A stretch of DNA of 41,043 nt from Brasilonema sp. UFV-L1 (GCF_012912105.1 NZ_QMEA01000050.1:1-41043), one strand, 5' to 3'; positions 16,038 to 24,148 are shown, numbered from the stretch's first letter. The notes: generated from the sequence alone by a model not told the origin. A program made the numbers and translations.

Positions 16038-16504
16038 GTCGGCCAGGTCGGCCGGTGAGGCCAGCAACGGCCCAATCGAGACTCAACATTCAAGAGATTT
16101 TAGCAGCTCATAATAAGTATCGATCAGAGGTAGGTGTTCCTCCCCTCAAATGGTCAGACACTTTGGCTAGAAGCGCTCAGCAATGGGCAAATCGACTGGC
16201 TTCAAGAGGTTCAGGTCTTCAACATAGTAGGTCTGGAGAGAACCTCTGGAGCGGAAGACCCTCAGGACGTTTTTCCTACACGCAGATGATAAATAGTTGG
16301 GGTAATGAAAAGAAATATTTTGTCAACCGTCCTAGCCCCAATTTCTCCACTACTGGTAAATTCGGAGATGTCGGTCACTACACCCAAATAGTTTGGAGAA
16401 ACACGACAGAAGTAGGTTGCGCTTTGGCTAGTCGTCATGGACAAGATTATTTAGTTTGTCACTACAATCCAGCGGGGAATGTTTCGGGGCAAAAAGTTTT
16501 TTGA
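15839..16504 (+). CDS. Leader-fused CAP (SCP/PR-1) domain protein
   Basis: A 221-residue protein. Residues 1-66 repeat the acidic leader of the RNase gene with few changes. After a basic linker (ARRRPGRPVRP) residues 82-221 form a CAP domain: HNKYRSEVGVPPLKW, then LQHSRSGENLW, GHYTQIVWRNTTEVGCA (CAP1) and YLVCHYNPAGN (CAP2). The usual cavity residues are present: His129, Glu134, Glu157 and His180. CAP proteins are normally secreted and bind lipids or act on other cells, yet no Sec signal exists here, again implying that the leader has a delivery or holding role. Confidence 0.9.
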   Translation: MKAQIVEQVEAFSEAELESLEFVPEELEAIEAERVPDLDSISFEEVAKDLEAYFEGGVEGAGLEARRRPGRPVRPATAQSRLNIQEILAAHNKYRSEVGVPPLKWSDTLARSAQQWANRLASRGSGLQHSRSGENLWSGRPSGRFSYTQMINSWGNEKKYFVNRPSPNFSTTGKFGDVGHYTQIVWRNTTEVGCALASRHGQDYLVCHYNPAGNVSGQKVF

Positions 16505-16526
16505 GCGGTGGTAACGCACCAAACCC

Positions 16527-16690
16527 TTAATAATAATGCGTTACGGATTTCATAAACCGCCACTTACTAGCAGCTGATACCACCTCATCACTATCTTGCA
16601 AGATGCTATCTGGTTCAACAAATTGCAAATTTATTCCAAAACGACTAAAAGACCGCAATTGAGCCAGTTCAGGATATTCGTCCAAGTGCG
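16527..16690 (-). pseudogene. Unidentified C-terminal gene fragment
   Basis: The minus strand encodes LDEYPELAQLRSFSRFGINL, then VEPDSILQDSDEVVSAASKW, with a stop at 16527. It has real protein character but runs into dispersed repeats (16690-16790) at its 5' side. I cannot name the family. Confidence 0.35.
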
Positions 16691-17215
16691 ATAGCGTTTG
16701 CGTAGCGCCCCCTATGCCTATGTCCTGCGGACACGCTCCGCTAACGGCACGGCTTCGCCTATCGGGGCTAGCGCTGCTGCAAGCAGATCGCATGATCTTG
16801 TAGAGACAGTCTTAAAAGGAATGCGAAAGCGAGTGTAGGAAGGATGATGAGCGTGCGATGTCTGCTCTTACAGTGCGATAGCGAAGCGCTGCTGCAAGCA
16901 GATCGCGCTTTCTTGTAGGGACTGTGTTAAAAGTCAAGCGAAAGCGAGTGTAGGACGGTTGATGAGCGTGCGATGTATGTTCTCAAGAGTGCGATAGCGA
17001 AGCGCTGCTGCAAGCAGATCGCGCTTTCTTGTAGCGACAGTCTTAAAAGTCAAGCGAAAGCGAGTGTATGATAGTTGATGAGCGTACGATGTCTGTTCGT
17101 CCAAGTGCGAGCGCTAATTTTGCCGAGATTATCTTAAAAGTCAGGCGAAAGCGAGTGTAGGAAGGTTGATGAGCGTGCGATGTCTGTTCGTCCAAGGGCG
17201 CTCGCTTTATATCAT
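16690..17215. repeat. Tandem array of about 115-bp units
   Basis: Units start with GCGCTGCTGCAAGCAGATCG at 16771, 16886 and 17002, with shortened units from 17111 to 17215. Each contains TTGTAGxGACxGTCTTAAAAG, then CGAAAGCGAGTGTAGGA and GATGAGCGTGCGATGT. The spacing is 115, 116 and 109 bp. A single unit piece lies at 15533-15575. The array is preceded (16690-16770) by a GCGTAGCGCCCCCTATG-type dispersed repeat. It is not a CRISPR array because the parts between repeats are also repeated. Confidence 0.85.
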
Positions 17216-17437
17216 AACAGGGACTTAAACTCGTTACGGGTTATCTGGCAATCGCGCAGTATTTGTGCTAGTAAACCCCGACCAATTGTTTCACCAGAAT
17301 GTTCTGGAACCACCGTTCGACGCCCATCACTATGTATCAAAATATGATGACTTCCAAGGCACCCTAGCAACTTCAAAACCTATTTTACCAAGTGCTGCAA
17401 TTGACTAGCGTCCTGTTAAACTTGGCAGTTGGCTCAT
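17212..17437 (-). pseudogene. hicA: Decayed hicA (mRNA interferase toxin)
   Basis: The minus strand starts ATGAGCCAACTGCCAAG and encodes MSQLPSLTGR, an in-frame stop, IAALGKIGFEVAR, a frameshift, then GSHHILIHSDGRRTVVPEHS and GETIGRGLLAQILRDCQ. This is the HicA double-stranded RNA-binding fold with its GSH-motif histidine, but a stop and a frameshift break it. Its start overlaps the hicB stop by 2 bp. Confidence 0.75.
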
Positions 17438-17647
17438 ACTTCAACCGCAACTCGTTGGACGCCCACAAAATCCAATGAATCCTGTTCTTCCTCAAATTCC
17501 AAACAGAGTTCGATAGCTTCAAGGGATACTTTCCATCAACTCATCTAAAGATTTGGCTTGCGTATGACATCCTGCAAGAACTGGAACCGAAGCGACAAAG
17601 TAGCCATCCGCATGTCGCTCGATAATCACATTAAATTCTCGCTTCAT
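17434..17647 (-). pseudogene. hicB: Frameshifted hicB (antitoxin)
   Basis: Begins at the ATG at 17647 with MKREFNVIIERHADGYFVA and SVPVLAGCHTQAKSLDELM, the typical HicB partial RNase H fold. After ESI the frame shifts; the other frame continues as SLEAIELCLEFEEEQDSLD and VGVQRVAVEV with a stop overlapping the hicA start. With a single indel repaired it would be a normal short HicB of about 72 residues. Both genes of the pair are dead. Confidence 0.75.
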
Positions 17648-17813
17648 GATTAGCTGCCCTTGCTTTTTATTCCATTCTCTCACGATTACAGGAGTGCGAT
17701 CGCTCATTTGTAGTTTGGGTTAATGTCCCGAAACTCAACAAACGGCGATCGCACATACAATAGCATTTGAAATGGATGCATATTTCACACCTTGCCAAGA
17801 TATAGGGAAGGTT

Positions 17814-17860
17814 ACAGCATTTTTGTTGCTTGTAGCATGATGACACGAATATCATGCTGA
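17814..17860. repeat. Dispersed hairpin repeat, copy B
   Basis: GGAAGGTTACAGCATTTTTGTTG and then AGCATGATGACACGAATATCATGCT at about 17834-17858. It matches copy A (8493-8547), with the loop in the opposite orientation. Confidence 0.7.
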
Positions 17861-17861
17861 T

Positions 17862-18005
17862 ATGAGCATTTTATTTAAAGACAAAGGCACTGAAGATATT
17901 TTTGATGGCAACGATACAAAAGCAGTTGTTGAGTCGCATTCTAAAGTTAATCTATACTCAAGGAAAAACCTGAAGTTTTCTAAGTACGGTAATCTGCAAT
18001 GCTAA
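17862..18005 (+). pseudogene. N-terminal remnant of a HigB/RelE-type toxin
   Basis: A 47-codon ORF starting MSILFKDKGTEDIFDGNDTK. A start of the form SFKxKGTEDIFDGxxTKAA is typical of HigB-type RelE/ParE toxins. After residue 22 the sequence no longer fits the family, and a stop follows at 18003-18005. No antitoxin gene follows. The dispersed hairpin repeat lies just before its start. Confidence 0.5.
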
Positions 18006-18061
18006 ATTTACTATGTAACCGTTAAAATTAAAACTAAAAAGTAAACTGAGGAGCCACCAAA

Positions 18062-18436
18062 ATGCAAGTGACATACGATTCTGATAAACGCAAACTGCTA
18101 TCATCTCTGTGTCATGGGGCGATTTTCTTTAGTACAGCATTGTTGTCTATTGGGATTCCAATTGCAATTAATTTAATTTCTGACGATCCAGTTGTTAAAA
18201 GCAACGCTAAAGAATCAATTAATTTTCACTTCAATGTTTGGTTCTGGGCAATTCTAATTGGAGTTCCAATTGGAATTCTATCTTGGCTCACCTTTGGCAT
18301 TGGCGGAATTTTGTTCTTTCCCGTTGTTGCTTTTGGCTTTGCACTGCACTGGGGACTGACAATTTGGGCGCTGTTGCACTGCTTCACCAAATCTGATGAA
18401 CCGTTTCGTTATCCATTTATTTTTCGACTTTTCTAA
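18062..18436 (+). CDS. DUF4870-type membrane protein
   Basis: A 124-residue protein with three hydrophobic segments at about residues 18-38, 56-78 and 82-106. The family pattern is seen in LCHGAIFF near the start, then VKSNAKESINFHFN before the second segment, and GLTIWALLHCF towards the end, where DUF4870 proteins keep an ESINF(Q/H)xxxW motif. Function is unknown. A GAGGAG-like site at 18049-18054 precedes the ATG. The gene stands alone within repeat-rich DNA. Confidence 0.8.
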   Translation: MQVTYDSDKRKLLSSLCHGAIFFSTALLSIGIPIAINLISDDPVVKSNAKESINFHFNVWFWAILIGVPIGILSWLTFGIGGILFFPVVAFGFALHWGLTIWALLHCFTKSDEPFRYPFIFRLF

Positions 18437-18994
18437 TCATACAGCGCATTGCAAGTCATTGAGGTACAGCACTTTTGTCTAAAAGCCAGGCAGAAAGCCA
18501 TTTTTACTTCTGTCGCTTGCGTGTTGTGCCTCTGGGCATATTCTGCTGAGTGGAACTCCGGAGTAGGTAGGGGAAACGCTCAAAAATTGCTGCTGTAAGT
18601 AAGTCGGCGTTAAAAAATCAACTTACGTTACAAAATGTAACATAAGCACATAGCATAAAAATGCCTCGTTATTTAACAGGTTTTACAAAACTCAACATAC
18701 ATTGGTTTTATCCAGTTACCAAGTACCCGCAGTATCAGTTATCAGTTATCAGTTTGAAGAAGAATGGGCTAGCCCCCTTAGGGGGCGCTGCGCAAACGCC
18801 CCGCTACGCTAACAGCAATTCTGAATTCAGTATTCAGAAGAAATAAATAAAGAATTGCGACTCCTGACCGGAGGCGGAGCTTTCCTTGCTCCGCTCCTGA
18901 CTCCTGAACGCCAGGTGCTGTAGCCTGTGGGACCCCTTCGGGGAAGACCTCCGGTCTCGCTGCGCGTTCCGCCAGTTGCCTGTTGTCGGGAAAA

Positions 18995-19041
18995 CGCCAC
19001 ATGCTTTAAGCCGGGAAACCCGTCCAACGCAGTGGCTCCCC
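18995..19041. repeat. Repeat shared with the C-terminal coding part of tnpB
   Basis: CGCCACATGCTTTAAGCCGG followed by GAAACCCGTCCAACGCAGTG and GCTCC aligns, with scattered mismatches, to 27791-27838 inside the tnpB gene. A further half copy (CCACCGCACTGGCTCCTC) is at about 19068-19085. It is a dispersed cyanobacterial repeat, or a piece shed from a TnpB-type element. Confidence 0.7.
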
Positions 19042-19098
19042 TCCCGCACTTCTGTTGTCGTCACCGTCCACCGCACTGGCTCCTCCTGACTCCTTCAC

Positions 19099-19142
19099 TG
19101 TGTACTGTTTACTGTTTACTGTGTACTGTGTACTGTGTACTG
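19099..19142. repeat. Heptanucleotide tandem repeat
   Basis: Six copies of TGTGTAC/TGTTTAC in a row plus two bases, the short tandemly repeated repetitive sequences typical of heterocystous cyanobacteria. Confidence 0.95.
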
Positions 19143-19198
19143 CTTGAACGTGCCGACTAACTTATTTCCTGGATGCTATCGCCCCTCCATCCGAAATC

Positions 19199-19354
19199 TC
19201 AAATCAGCGTCAGGTCATGGTCATCATTGACATTCTTGTTGGCAATTTCGGTACAACCAATGAAAGCCGAAATAGCTGTTTCCACTTCTGCTACTGAGGG
19301 TGGAAAAACTGAAATCTCTTCTACGTAAACGCCAGGAGTTTTGTACGCTGGCAT
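19199..19354 (-). pseudogene. N-terminal remnant of a contractile tail sheath gene (phage or eCIS type)
   Basis: A 51-codon ORF from the ATG at 19354 begins MPAYKTPGVYVEEISVFPPS, then VAEVETAISAFIGCTE. A start of the form PGVYVEEI...FPPSVAxVxTAIPAFIGYTE is characteristic of tail sheath proteins of contractile injection systems. The ORF ends after NDDHDLTLI, where full-length proteins continue for several hundred residues. The rest of the gene is absent; repeat DNA follows. An apparent gene end sits 12 nt upstream in the same frame. Confidence 0.75.
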
Positions 19355-19366
19355 AATTTTGGGTGT

Positions 19367-19446
19367 TTATGGTTTTGAAAGTTGAATCATCATATCTGCA
19401 TTCACTTGATCAGCACCAGATTGAGGCAAGCGCCCAATTAGCAAAT
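19367..19446 (-). pseudogene. C-terminal remnant of the gene upstream of the sheath gene
   Basis: The minus strand reads YLLIGRLPQSGADQVNADMM, then IQLSKP and a stop at 19367-19369. The close spacing to the sheath start (12 nt) suggests one former operon. In eCIS loci the gene before the sheath is often a DUF4255 protein, but this piece is too short to assign. A 69-bp MITE truncates it upstream. Confidence 0.45.
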
Positions 19447-19515
19447 AGACCTCTCCAAAAATCGATTTTTAGTGCAAGCGCCGTAAAGGTTTCATAGCCA
19501 TTTTTGGAGAGGTCT
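19447..19515. mobile_element. 69-bp MITE-like palindrome
   Basis: AGACCTCTCCAAAAAT at 19447-19462 and its exact complement ATTTTTGGAGAGGTCT at 19500-19515. It separates the tail-gene remnant from ruvC, ending 4 bp from the ruvC stop codon. On the RNA level it could also serve as a terminator for ruvC. Confidence 0.75.
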
Positions 19516-19518
19516 ACT

Positions 19519-20010
19519 CTAAATCTGAAACCAAGCAGTCAGCGCCACAGCCAATGCATCCGCCGCATCATCCGGATGGGGAATGTAGTCTAAATCCAAC
19601 TCCCGCGCCACTGCTTGCTGAACTTCGTGTTTTTCGGCGTTACCATATCCCGTTAACGCCTGTTTAATTTGGGCAGGGTTAAATTCCACTGTTGGTAAAT
19701 GATGCTGCGCCAACACCAACATGACTATTCCCCGCGCTTGCGCAATGAGGATAGTATTTGCCATACGATAGAAAAAGAGCTTCTCGATTGCTACCAGATC
19801 GGGTTGAAACTCTTTGATCAGGGTGTGCAAATCGTCGTACAACGTACATAGCCGCTGTCCGATTTCCGTATTAGCTGGCGTATTGATAACACCAAAATCT
19901 AGTAGGTTTACAGAATCATGTTGCACCCTGTTTTGATGTTTTTGGCATATAATCGCTCCAAATCCTAAAATTGCTAGTCCCGGATCTATTCCTAAAATTC
20001 GCTGTTCCAT
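19519..20010 (-). CDS. ruvC: Crossover junction endodeoxyribonuclease RuvC
   Basis: A 163-residue Holliday-junction resolvase of normal length. Catalytic acids are Asp9 (ILGIDPGLA), Glu76 (VAIEKLFF), Asp148 and Asp151 (PDDAADALA), matching the four-carboxylate RuvC site. The motif [16 protein letters not shown], in the family's usual form, follows Glu76. It acts with RuvAB in recombination repair, in the cytoplasm. It is transcribed away from yvcK, with about 175 bp between the starts. Confidence 0.95.
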   Translation of the reverse strand: MEQRILGIDPGLAILGFGAIICQKHQNRVQHDSVNLLDFGVINTPANTEIGQRLCTLYDDLHTLIKEFQPDLVAIEKLFFYRMANTILIAQARGIVMLVLAQHHLPTVEFNPAQIKQALTGYGNAEKHEVQQAVARELDLDYIPHPDDAADALAVALTAWFQI

Positions 20011-20185
20011 TGACTTGTTGTTTTTTTTTGACCAAAAAGGCTATTGACTCGGTATACTGGCAATTTAGACTACGCATTTTGATCCAATCGGATTGAAAAG
20101 TGTAACAATTCCACACTTGGATTTCAACCAGGTGGTGTACATTTTCTGTTAATCACATTGTTAGTAGTACTGCTGTGGATCAGGT

Positions 20186-21553
20186 ATGTCATTTGGTTTT
20201 CTAAGACTTGCCCTTAAAGCCCTGCAAAAGCAGTCACGCACTCGCACTTCCCATCGAGTAAACCAGTGGTTCAAATGGTTATCTCCTGGGCTATCGGTGA
20301 AACGGTGGTTGCTCATTAGTGCTGGAGGCGTACTTTTAGCAAGTCTGGGATTTGCGATCTCGATTAGGCTAACGCCAATTTTTTGGGCAATTAAGTTTTT
20401 GAGGAGCATTCTGGGAGTCATCACCGAGATTGTACCGTACTACATTAGCGGACCTTTGGTGGTAGTAGGTGGCTTGTTGTTGCTTTTATGGGGACAAACT
20501 CGGACAGTAAGTTCAATTACTCAGGTATTGAGATCAGAAGGTGATGAAGAGCTTATTGATGTTCTTTTAGCACATCGCCGCTTGTACCGGGGACCGAAAA
20601 TTGTAGTTATTGGTGGTGGTACGGGACTTTCCACATTGCTTAGAGGTTTGAAAGTTTACAGCGCCAATATTACCGCCATTGTCACTGTAGCCGATGACGG
20701 CGGTTCTTCAGGACGGTTACGCCAGGAATTTGGTGTGCTACCACCAGGAGATATTCGCAATTGTTTAGCAGCACTAGCTGACGAAGAAAAGTTACTGACA
20801 GAACTGTTCCAGTACCGCTTTAAAGCTGGGGATGGTTTAACTGGTCATAGTTTTGGCAATTTGTTCTTGACGGCGATGAGTGACATTACTGGCGATTTAG
20901 AAAGAGGTGTCGCCGCCAGTTCTAAAGTCCTAGCAATCCGGGGACAAGTTTTGCCAGCAACCCTTAGCGATGTGCGCCTCTGGGCTGAGTTAGCTGATGG
21001 TCGCCGTATAGAAGGGGAATCTAAAATTACTGAAGCGGGTGGTACTATTGTCAAGATTGGCTGCATTCCTGCAAATCCGCCTGGTTTGCCAGCAGCTATT
21101 AAAGCAATTAAAGAAGCTAATTACATTATTATGGGTCCTGGTAGTCTTTACACCAGCGTGATTCCCAATTTGTTGGTACCAGAAATTGCTGATGCGATCG
21201 CCGCCTCAGAAGCACCACGTATCTACGTGTGCAACATCATGACACAGCCTGGAGAAACTCAGGGCTACACTGTAGCTGACCATATCAGGGCGATTGATAC
21301 TGCTTGCGGTAGACCCTTATTTAATGCTGTACTGGTACACAAAAAATCTCCTAGTGCCCGCGCACTGATCCGCTACGCCCAACAACAGTCCCATCCTGTC
21401 TTCTTAGATAGAGAAGCCATAGCCCAGTTGGGACGGCGAATTGTGATCGCGAATGTTATGCATGAAGATGAAACAGGTTGTGTGCGTCACAACTCCCAAC
21501 GACTAGCACGAGTGTTGTGGCGGTGGTATAGTGGAGCGCATCATAAAAAGTGA
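20186..21553 (+). CDS. yvcK: YvcK/CofD-like protein (gluconeogenesis factor family)
   Basis: A 455-residue protein. Residues 1-115 carry two hydrophobic segments (41-60 and 84-103), a membrane-anchored extension common in cyanobacterial homologues. The conserved domain starts at residue 138 with [17 protein letters not shown], then [30 protein letters not shown], and [12 protein letters not shown]. In Bacillus subtilis YvcK binds UDP-GlcNAc and is needed for growth on gluconeogenic carbon and for cell shape. It is followed after 143 bp by tsaE. Confidence 0.93.
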   Translation: MSFGFLRLALKALQKQSRTRTSHRVNQWFKWLSPGLSVKRWLLISAGGVLLASLGFAISIRLTPIFWAIKFLRSILGVITEIVPYYISGPLVVVGGLLLLLWGQTRTVSSITQVLRSEGDEELIDVLLAHRRLYRGPKIVVIGGGTGLSTLLRGLKVYSANITAIVTVADDGGSSGRLRQEFGVLPPGDIRNCLAALADEEKLLTELFQYRFKAGDGLTGHSFGNLFLTAMSDITGDLERGVAASSKVLAIRGQVLPATLSDVRLWAELADGRRIEGESKITEAGGTIVKIGCIPANPPGLPAAIKAIKEANYIIMGPGSLYTSVIPNLLVPEIADAIAASEAPRIYVCNIMTQPGETQGYTVADHIRAIDTACGRPLFNAVLVHKKSPSARALIRYAQQQSHPVFLDREAIAQLGRRIVIANVMHEDETGCVRHNSQRLARVLWRWYSGAHHKK

Positions 21554-21566
21554 GGAGGACAAACCA

Positions 21567-21601
21567 ATTCAAAATTCAAAATTCAAAATTCAAAATTCAA
21601 A
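21567..21601. repeat. ATTCAAA heptamer repeat
   Basis: Five perfect tandem copies of ATTCAAA between yvcK and tsaE, another short tandem repeat of the cyanobacterial kind. Confidence 0.95.
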
Positions 21602-21696
21602 GGTCAAAAAAAATATGTGGAGGAAATGCGAATTGCGCGTAGCGCCCCATAGGACATATTCATGATTTTGAATTCCCCTCAAGGGGGTGACTGATA

Positions 21697-22158
21697 ATGA
21701 AATTTTTTCTGGCAGATACAACCGCAACGCGAAAACTTGGAATTATTCTTGGTCAATCGCTGAAGGCTGGTAGTGTCATTCTACTACAAGGTGATTTGGG
21801 TGCTGGCAAAACGACTTTGGTGCAAGGTATTGGGGAAGGTTTGGGTATCAGTGATCCAATTGTTAGCCCAACTTTCACCCTCATTAACGAGTACACAGAA
21901 GGACGCCTTCCTCTTTACCATCTGGATTTATATCGTTTGGAACCCAATGAAGTCACCGCCTTAAATCTAGAAACTTATTGGGAAGGTGTTGAGATGACAC
22001 CAGGAATTGTCGCAATTGAGTGGGCCCAACGTATGCCCTATAAACCAGATAGCTATTTTAGCGTACGCTTAACTTATGGAGATGAAAACACTCGGAATGT
22101 GGAAATAACACCGTATAATTGCGCTCTCAGCGAAGAAATCGCTACTATGCGTATATAG
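21697..22158 (+). CDS. tsaE: tRNA threonylcarbamoyladenosine biosynthesis ATPase TsaE
   Basis: A 153-residue P-loop protein. Walker A is GDLGAGKTTLVQGIGEGLG at about residues 32-50, followed by VSPTFTLINEY and LYHLDLYRLE, the standard TsaE motifs, and then IVAIEWAQRMP. TsaE works with TsaB, TsaD and TsaC to make t6A37 in ANN-decoding tRNAs and is normally essential. The last 14 bp overlap, tail to tail, with the PAP2 gene on the other strand. Confidence 0.95.
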   Translation: MKFFLADTTATRKLGIILGQSLKAGSVILLQGDLGAGKTTLVQGIGEGLGISDPIVSPTFTLINEYTEGRLPLYHLDLYRLEPNEVTALNLETYWEGVEMTPGIVAIEWAQRMPYKPDSYFSVRLTYGDENTRNVEITPYNCALSEEIATMRI

Positions 22159-23257
22159 TTTGTACTTTCTCTGTTTTTTGTGAATGTATAAGTCCTGATA
22201 TTGTGTGTAAATATATAGCTGATGAGTGGTATTTTTCCCTGAGTTCCAACCTTTTAATACAGGCAAGCAACCACACTAAACCTACAGCATAGCCAGCTAC
22301 CACATCAGTAGGCCAGTGTACACCAAGATAAAGCCGACTAAAACCTATCGCAACAATTAAGACAACCGTCAAGGCAAAAATTCGTCCTCGCCATTTCGGA
22401 AATTCCTTTGCCAAAATATAGCCTAAAAAGCCGTAAATCACCATTGACACCATTGCATGACCGCTAGGAAAGCTGTGGTGACCTACATTAATTATCCAGT
22501 CCCATAGGTCTGGACGTGCTCTACCAAACAGCAGTTTTAAAAAACAATTTAAGCTTACAGCACCAATTGCAGCGATGCTCAAGGTCGTTGCTTGAGTGCG
22601 ACGTTTATAACGCAGCAGTCCTGTTCCCAATCCCAAACAAATCAACAGCAAAAAGGTTGGATCGCCAAGAAAAGTGATACCAAGCATGATGCGATCAAGA
22701 AGTGGCGTATGTAGCTTCTGAATTGCTAGTAAAATGCGTTCGTCAAGTCCATATCTGTGTAGCAGCCCTGTGCATAGAACAAGAGTAGAAACAGCAGTTC
22801 CTGATACTAAAATAAGTTGACTGCCCGCTTGCTCTAATTGTTTTTTCACATGCGTTTGGGTGCTTTCTTGTTTCTGAACGCTGGCTGTCAGCTGATTTAA
22901 TTTTCTTTTGTTTATAGGTAAAATTTTTGCTTCTTCTGGCGCTGTGCTTATGTAAGTTGTCCTTACAGGTAATTTTGTGCCTTGTTTTCTGTAATCCAAG
23001 ACAATTCTTTCAAGAAGCGAGGCTATAGCATTTGGACTGAAATCTGAATGGAAAAGAACAAGAACATTTCCTGTATCATGATTGGCACGAACTTGTCCAA
23101 TGCCTTTCTTTTGTGATAATTTCGATTCCAGATATTTTTTGAGATTTTCCGAACCATAAAGTCCATTGACTTTGTATCTCGCTCTTCCTTTAACAGCAGT
23201 GTGTATTGCCCGAACTAAAGGATTTTGATTGAGGTGGTTATGGAAATGAATGCTCAT
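22145..23257 (-). CDS. HMA2-domain plus PAP2-type membrane phosphatase
   Basis: A 370-residue fusion. Residues 10-85 resemble the HMA2 ferredoxin-like domain (HTAVKGRARYKVNGLYGSE, then IGQVRANHDTGNVLVLF). Residues 150-350 form a PAP2 phosphatase with several membrane helices and all three active-site motifs: KLLFGRARPD, FPSGHAM, and SRLYLGVHWPTDVVAGY. PAP2 enzymes dephosphorylate lipid phosphates such as phosphatidate or undecaprenyl diphosphate. The HMA2 domain may sense metals or mediate contacts. The 23424 gene upstream on the same strand encodes another HMA2 protein. Confidence 0.85.
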   Translation of the reverse strand: MSIHFHNHLNQNPLVRAIHTAVKGRARYKVNGLYGSENLKKYLESKLSQKKGIGQVRANHDTGNVLVLFHSDFSPNAIASLLERIVLDYRKQGTKLPVRTTYISTAPEEAKILPINKRKLNQLTASVQKQESTQTHVKKQLEQAGSQLILVSGTAVSTLVLCTGLLHRYGLDERILLAIQKLHTPLLDRIMLGITFLGDPTFLLLICLGLGTGLLRYKRRTQATTLSIAAIGAVSLNCFLKLLFGRARPDLWDWIINVGHHSFPSGHAMVSMVIYGFLGYILAKEFPKWRGRIFALTVVLIVAIGFSRLYLGVHWPTDVVAGYAVGLVWLLACIKRLELREKYHSSAIYLHTISGLIHSQKTEKVQTIYA

Positions 23258-23423
23258 TTTTCTAACTTATGATTTCAGTCAAACTGTATCTAAATTTGAC
23301 AGGTGGGACATGAACCGGAAACGATGTCAATGGTAACTGTGTTGGCAAAAACGACACAACGCCAGCTACTCTGTGAGAAGCCGCGCTACGCACGGCTTAC
23401 CCTTGATTCGTTATGCTTTGCGA

Positions 23424-24029
23424 TTACGCGGAACGCAGTGCTGTTCCCGTAGCGTCTCCATCCGGAGAAGGCAATCGCCATCGCTTGTTAGGCAAGATAA
23501 ACATGGTAGCAGATTTTAGTCTCTTGATCATGCTTTTCGCGCTCTTGAGCAGTCGTTCCCAAATGTCCGTCCTAAACCGCCGATACACAATAGCGTTACG
23601 CGCTTGGTTGATGTTACGTGTACTGTCAATTAGGTTGATGAGAGCATCAAAGATAGCTCTCATAATAGATTTTGTTGTTACTTGTGGTGGCAAAACTATA
23701 TTTGGGGCGGTTTGAATAACATTGACCAGATGCGATCGCATTTGGTTATCTGAAATCACGCCTCGTTGATAACTGACGACAATAGATGCAGCTGTCGGGT
23801 TAACACGGACATTCGTAATCCTAGAGTCAGATTCTATCACCTGCTTGAGTTTATTCGCATACTCAGAATCTTTGACTAGCCGAGGAATACGAAAACGAAT
23901 TCGTCCAGGAATTGCATGGGCAACGCTATAAGATACCTCTTCAGGTGGCGCTGTTTTTTGAGCTACACTTGAGGTTGTCTTTTTCGCTTGTTGATGCTTA
24001 TTGGAATTAGAGCGTTTTCTAGAAGTCAT
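23424..24029 (-). CDS. HMA2-domain protein
   Basis: A 201-residue protein with a lysine/serine-rich start (MTSRKRSNSNKHQQAKKTTS) and an HMA2-like domain at about residues 33-105 (VAHAIPGRIRFRIPRLVKD, then RITNVRVNPTAASIVVSYQR). The fold is that of metal-associated domains, but the CxxC pair is missing, so metal binding is doubtful. The C-terminal residues after NKRW (LPSPDGDATGTALRSA) are encoded by a dispersed repeat, so the native end was probably replaced. It lies 166 bp upstream of the HMA2-PAP2 gene and may be in one operon with it. Confidence 0.75.
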   Translation of the reverse strand: MTSRKRSNSNKHQQAKKTTSSVAQKTAPPEEVSYSVAHAIPGRIRFRIPRLVKDSEYANKLKQVIESDSRITNVRVNPTAASIVVSYQRGVISDNQMRSHLVNVIQTAPNIVLPPQVTTKSIMRAIFDALINLIDSTRNINQARNAIVYRRFRTDIWERLLKSAKSMIKRLKSATMFILPNKRWRLPSPDGDATGTALRSA

Positions 24030-24148
24030 ACTAAAAGTTTCAGTTTAAAAAAGGAAACAAGATATTTGAAATTTCTAATTTTTTATAATTTGTCATAAAG
24101 TTGGTAAGTGTTACAAAAGCCAACTATGTTTAGTTTTATAAATAGTTT

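Larger units (their letters stand above)
18437..19198. other. Repeat-rich intergenic region
   Basis: Contains no gene I can support. It holds a TAAGTAAGTCGGCGTTAAAAA half-repeat at about 18597 (compare the MITE at 24149), ATCAGTTATCAGTT heptamers at about 18735, a GGGGGCGCTGCGCAAACGCC-type repeat near 18782, a tnpB-related repeat at 18995-19041 and a heptamer array at 19099-19142. Minus-strand ORFs here are repeat-encoded. Confidence 0.6.

Noticed and set aside
16771-17215. CRISPR-like regular spacing of repeats
   Set aside because: The segments between the repeats are themselves repeated, the unit is about 115 bp, and no cas gene is near. It is an ordinary tandem array.
18778-19076. Overlapping minus-strand ORFs of 66-80 codons
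   Set aside because: All are encoded by dispersed repeats (GC-rich, arginine/glycine-rich translation) and have no independent support.
23413-23715. 100-codon ORF on the plus strand
   Set aside because: It is antisense to the HMA2-domain gene and begins in a dispersed repeat.
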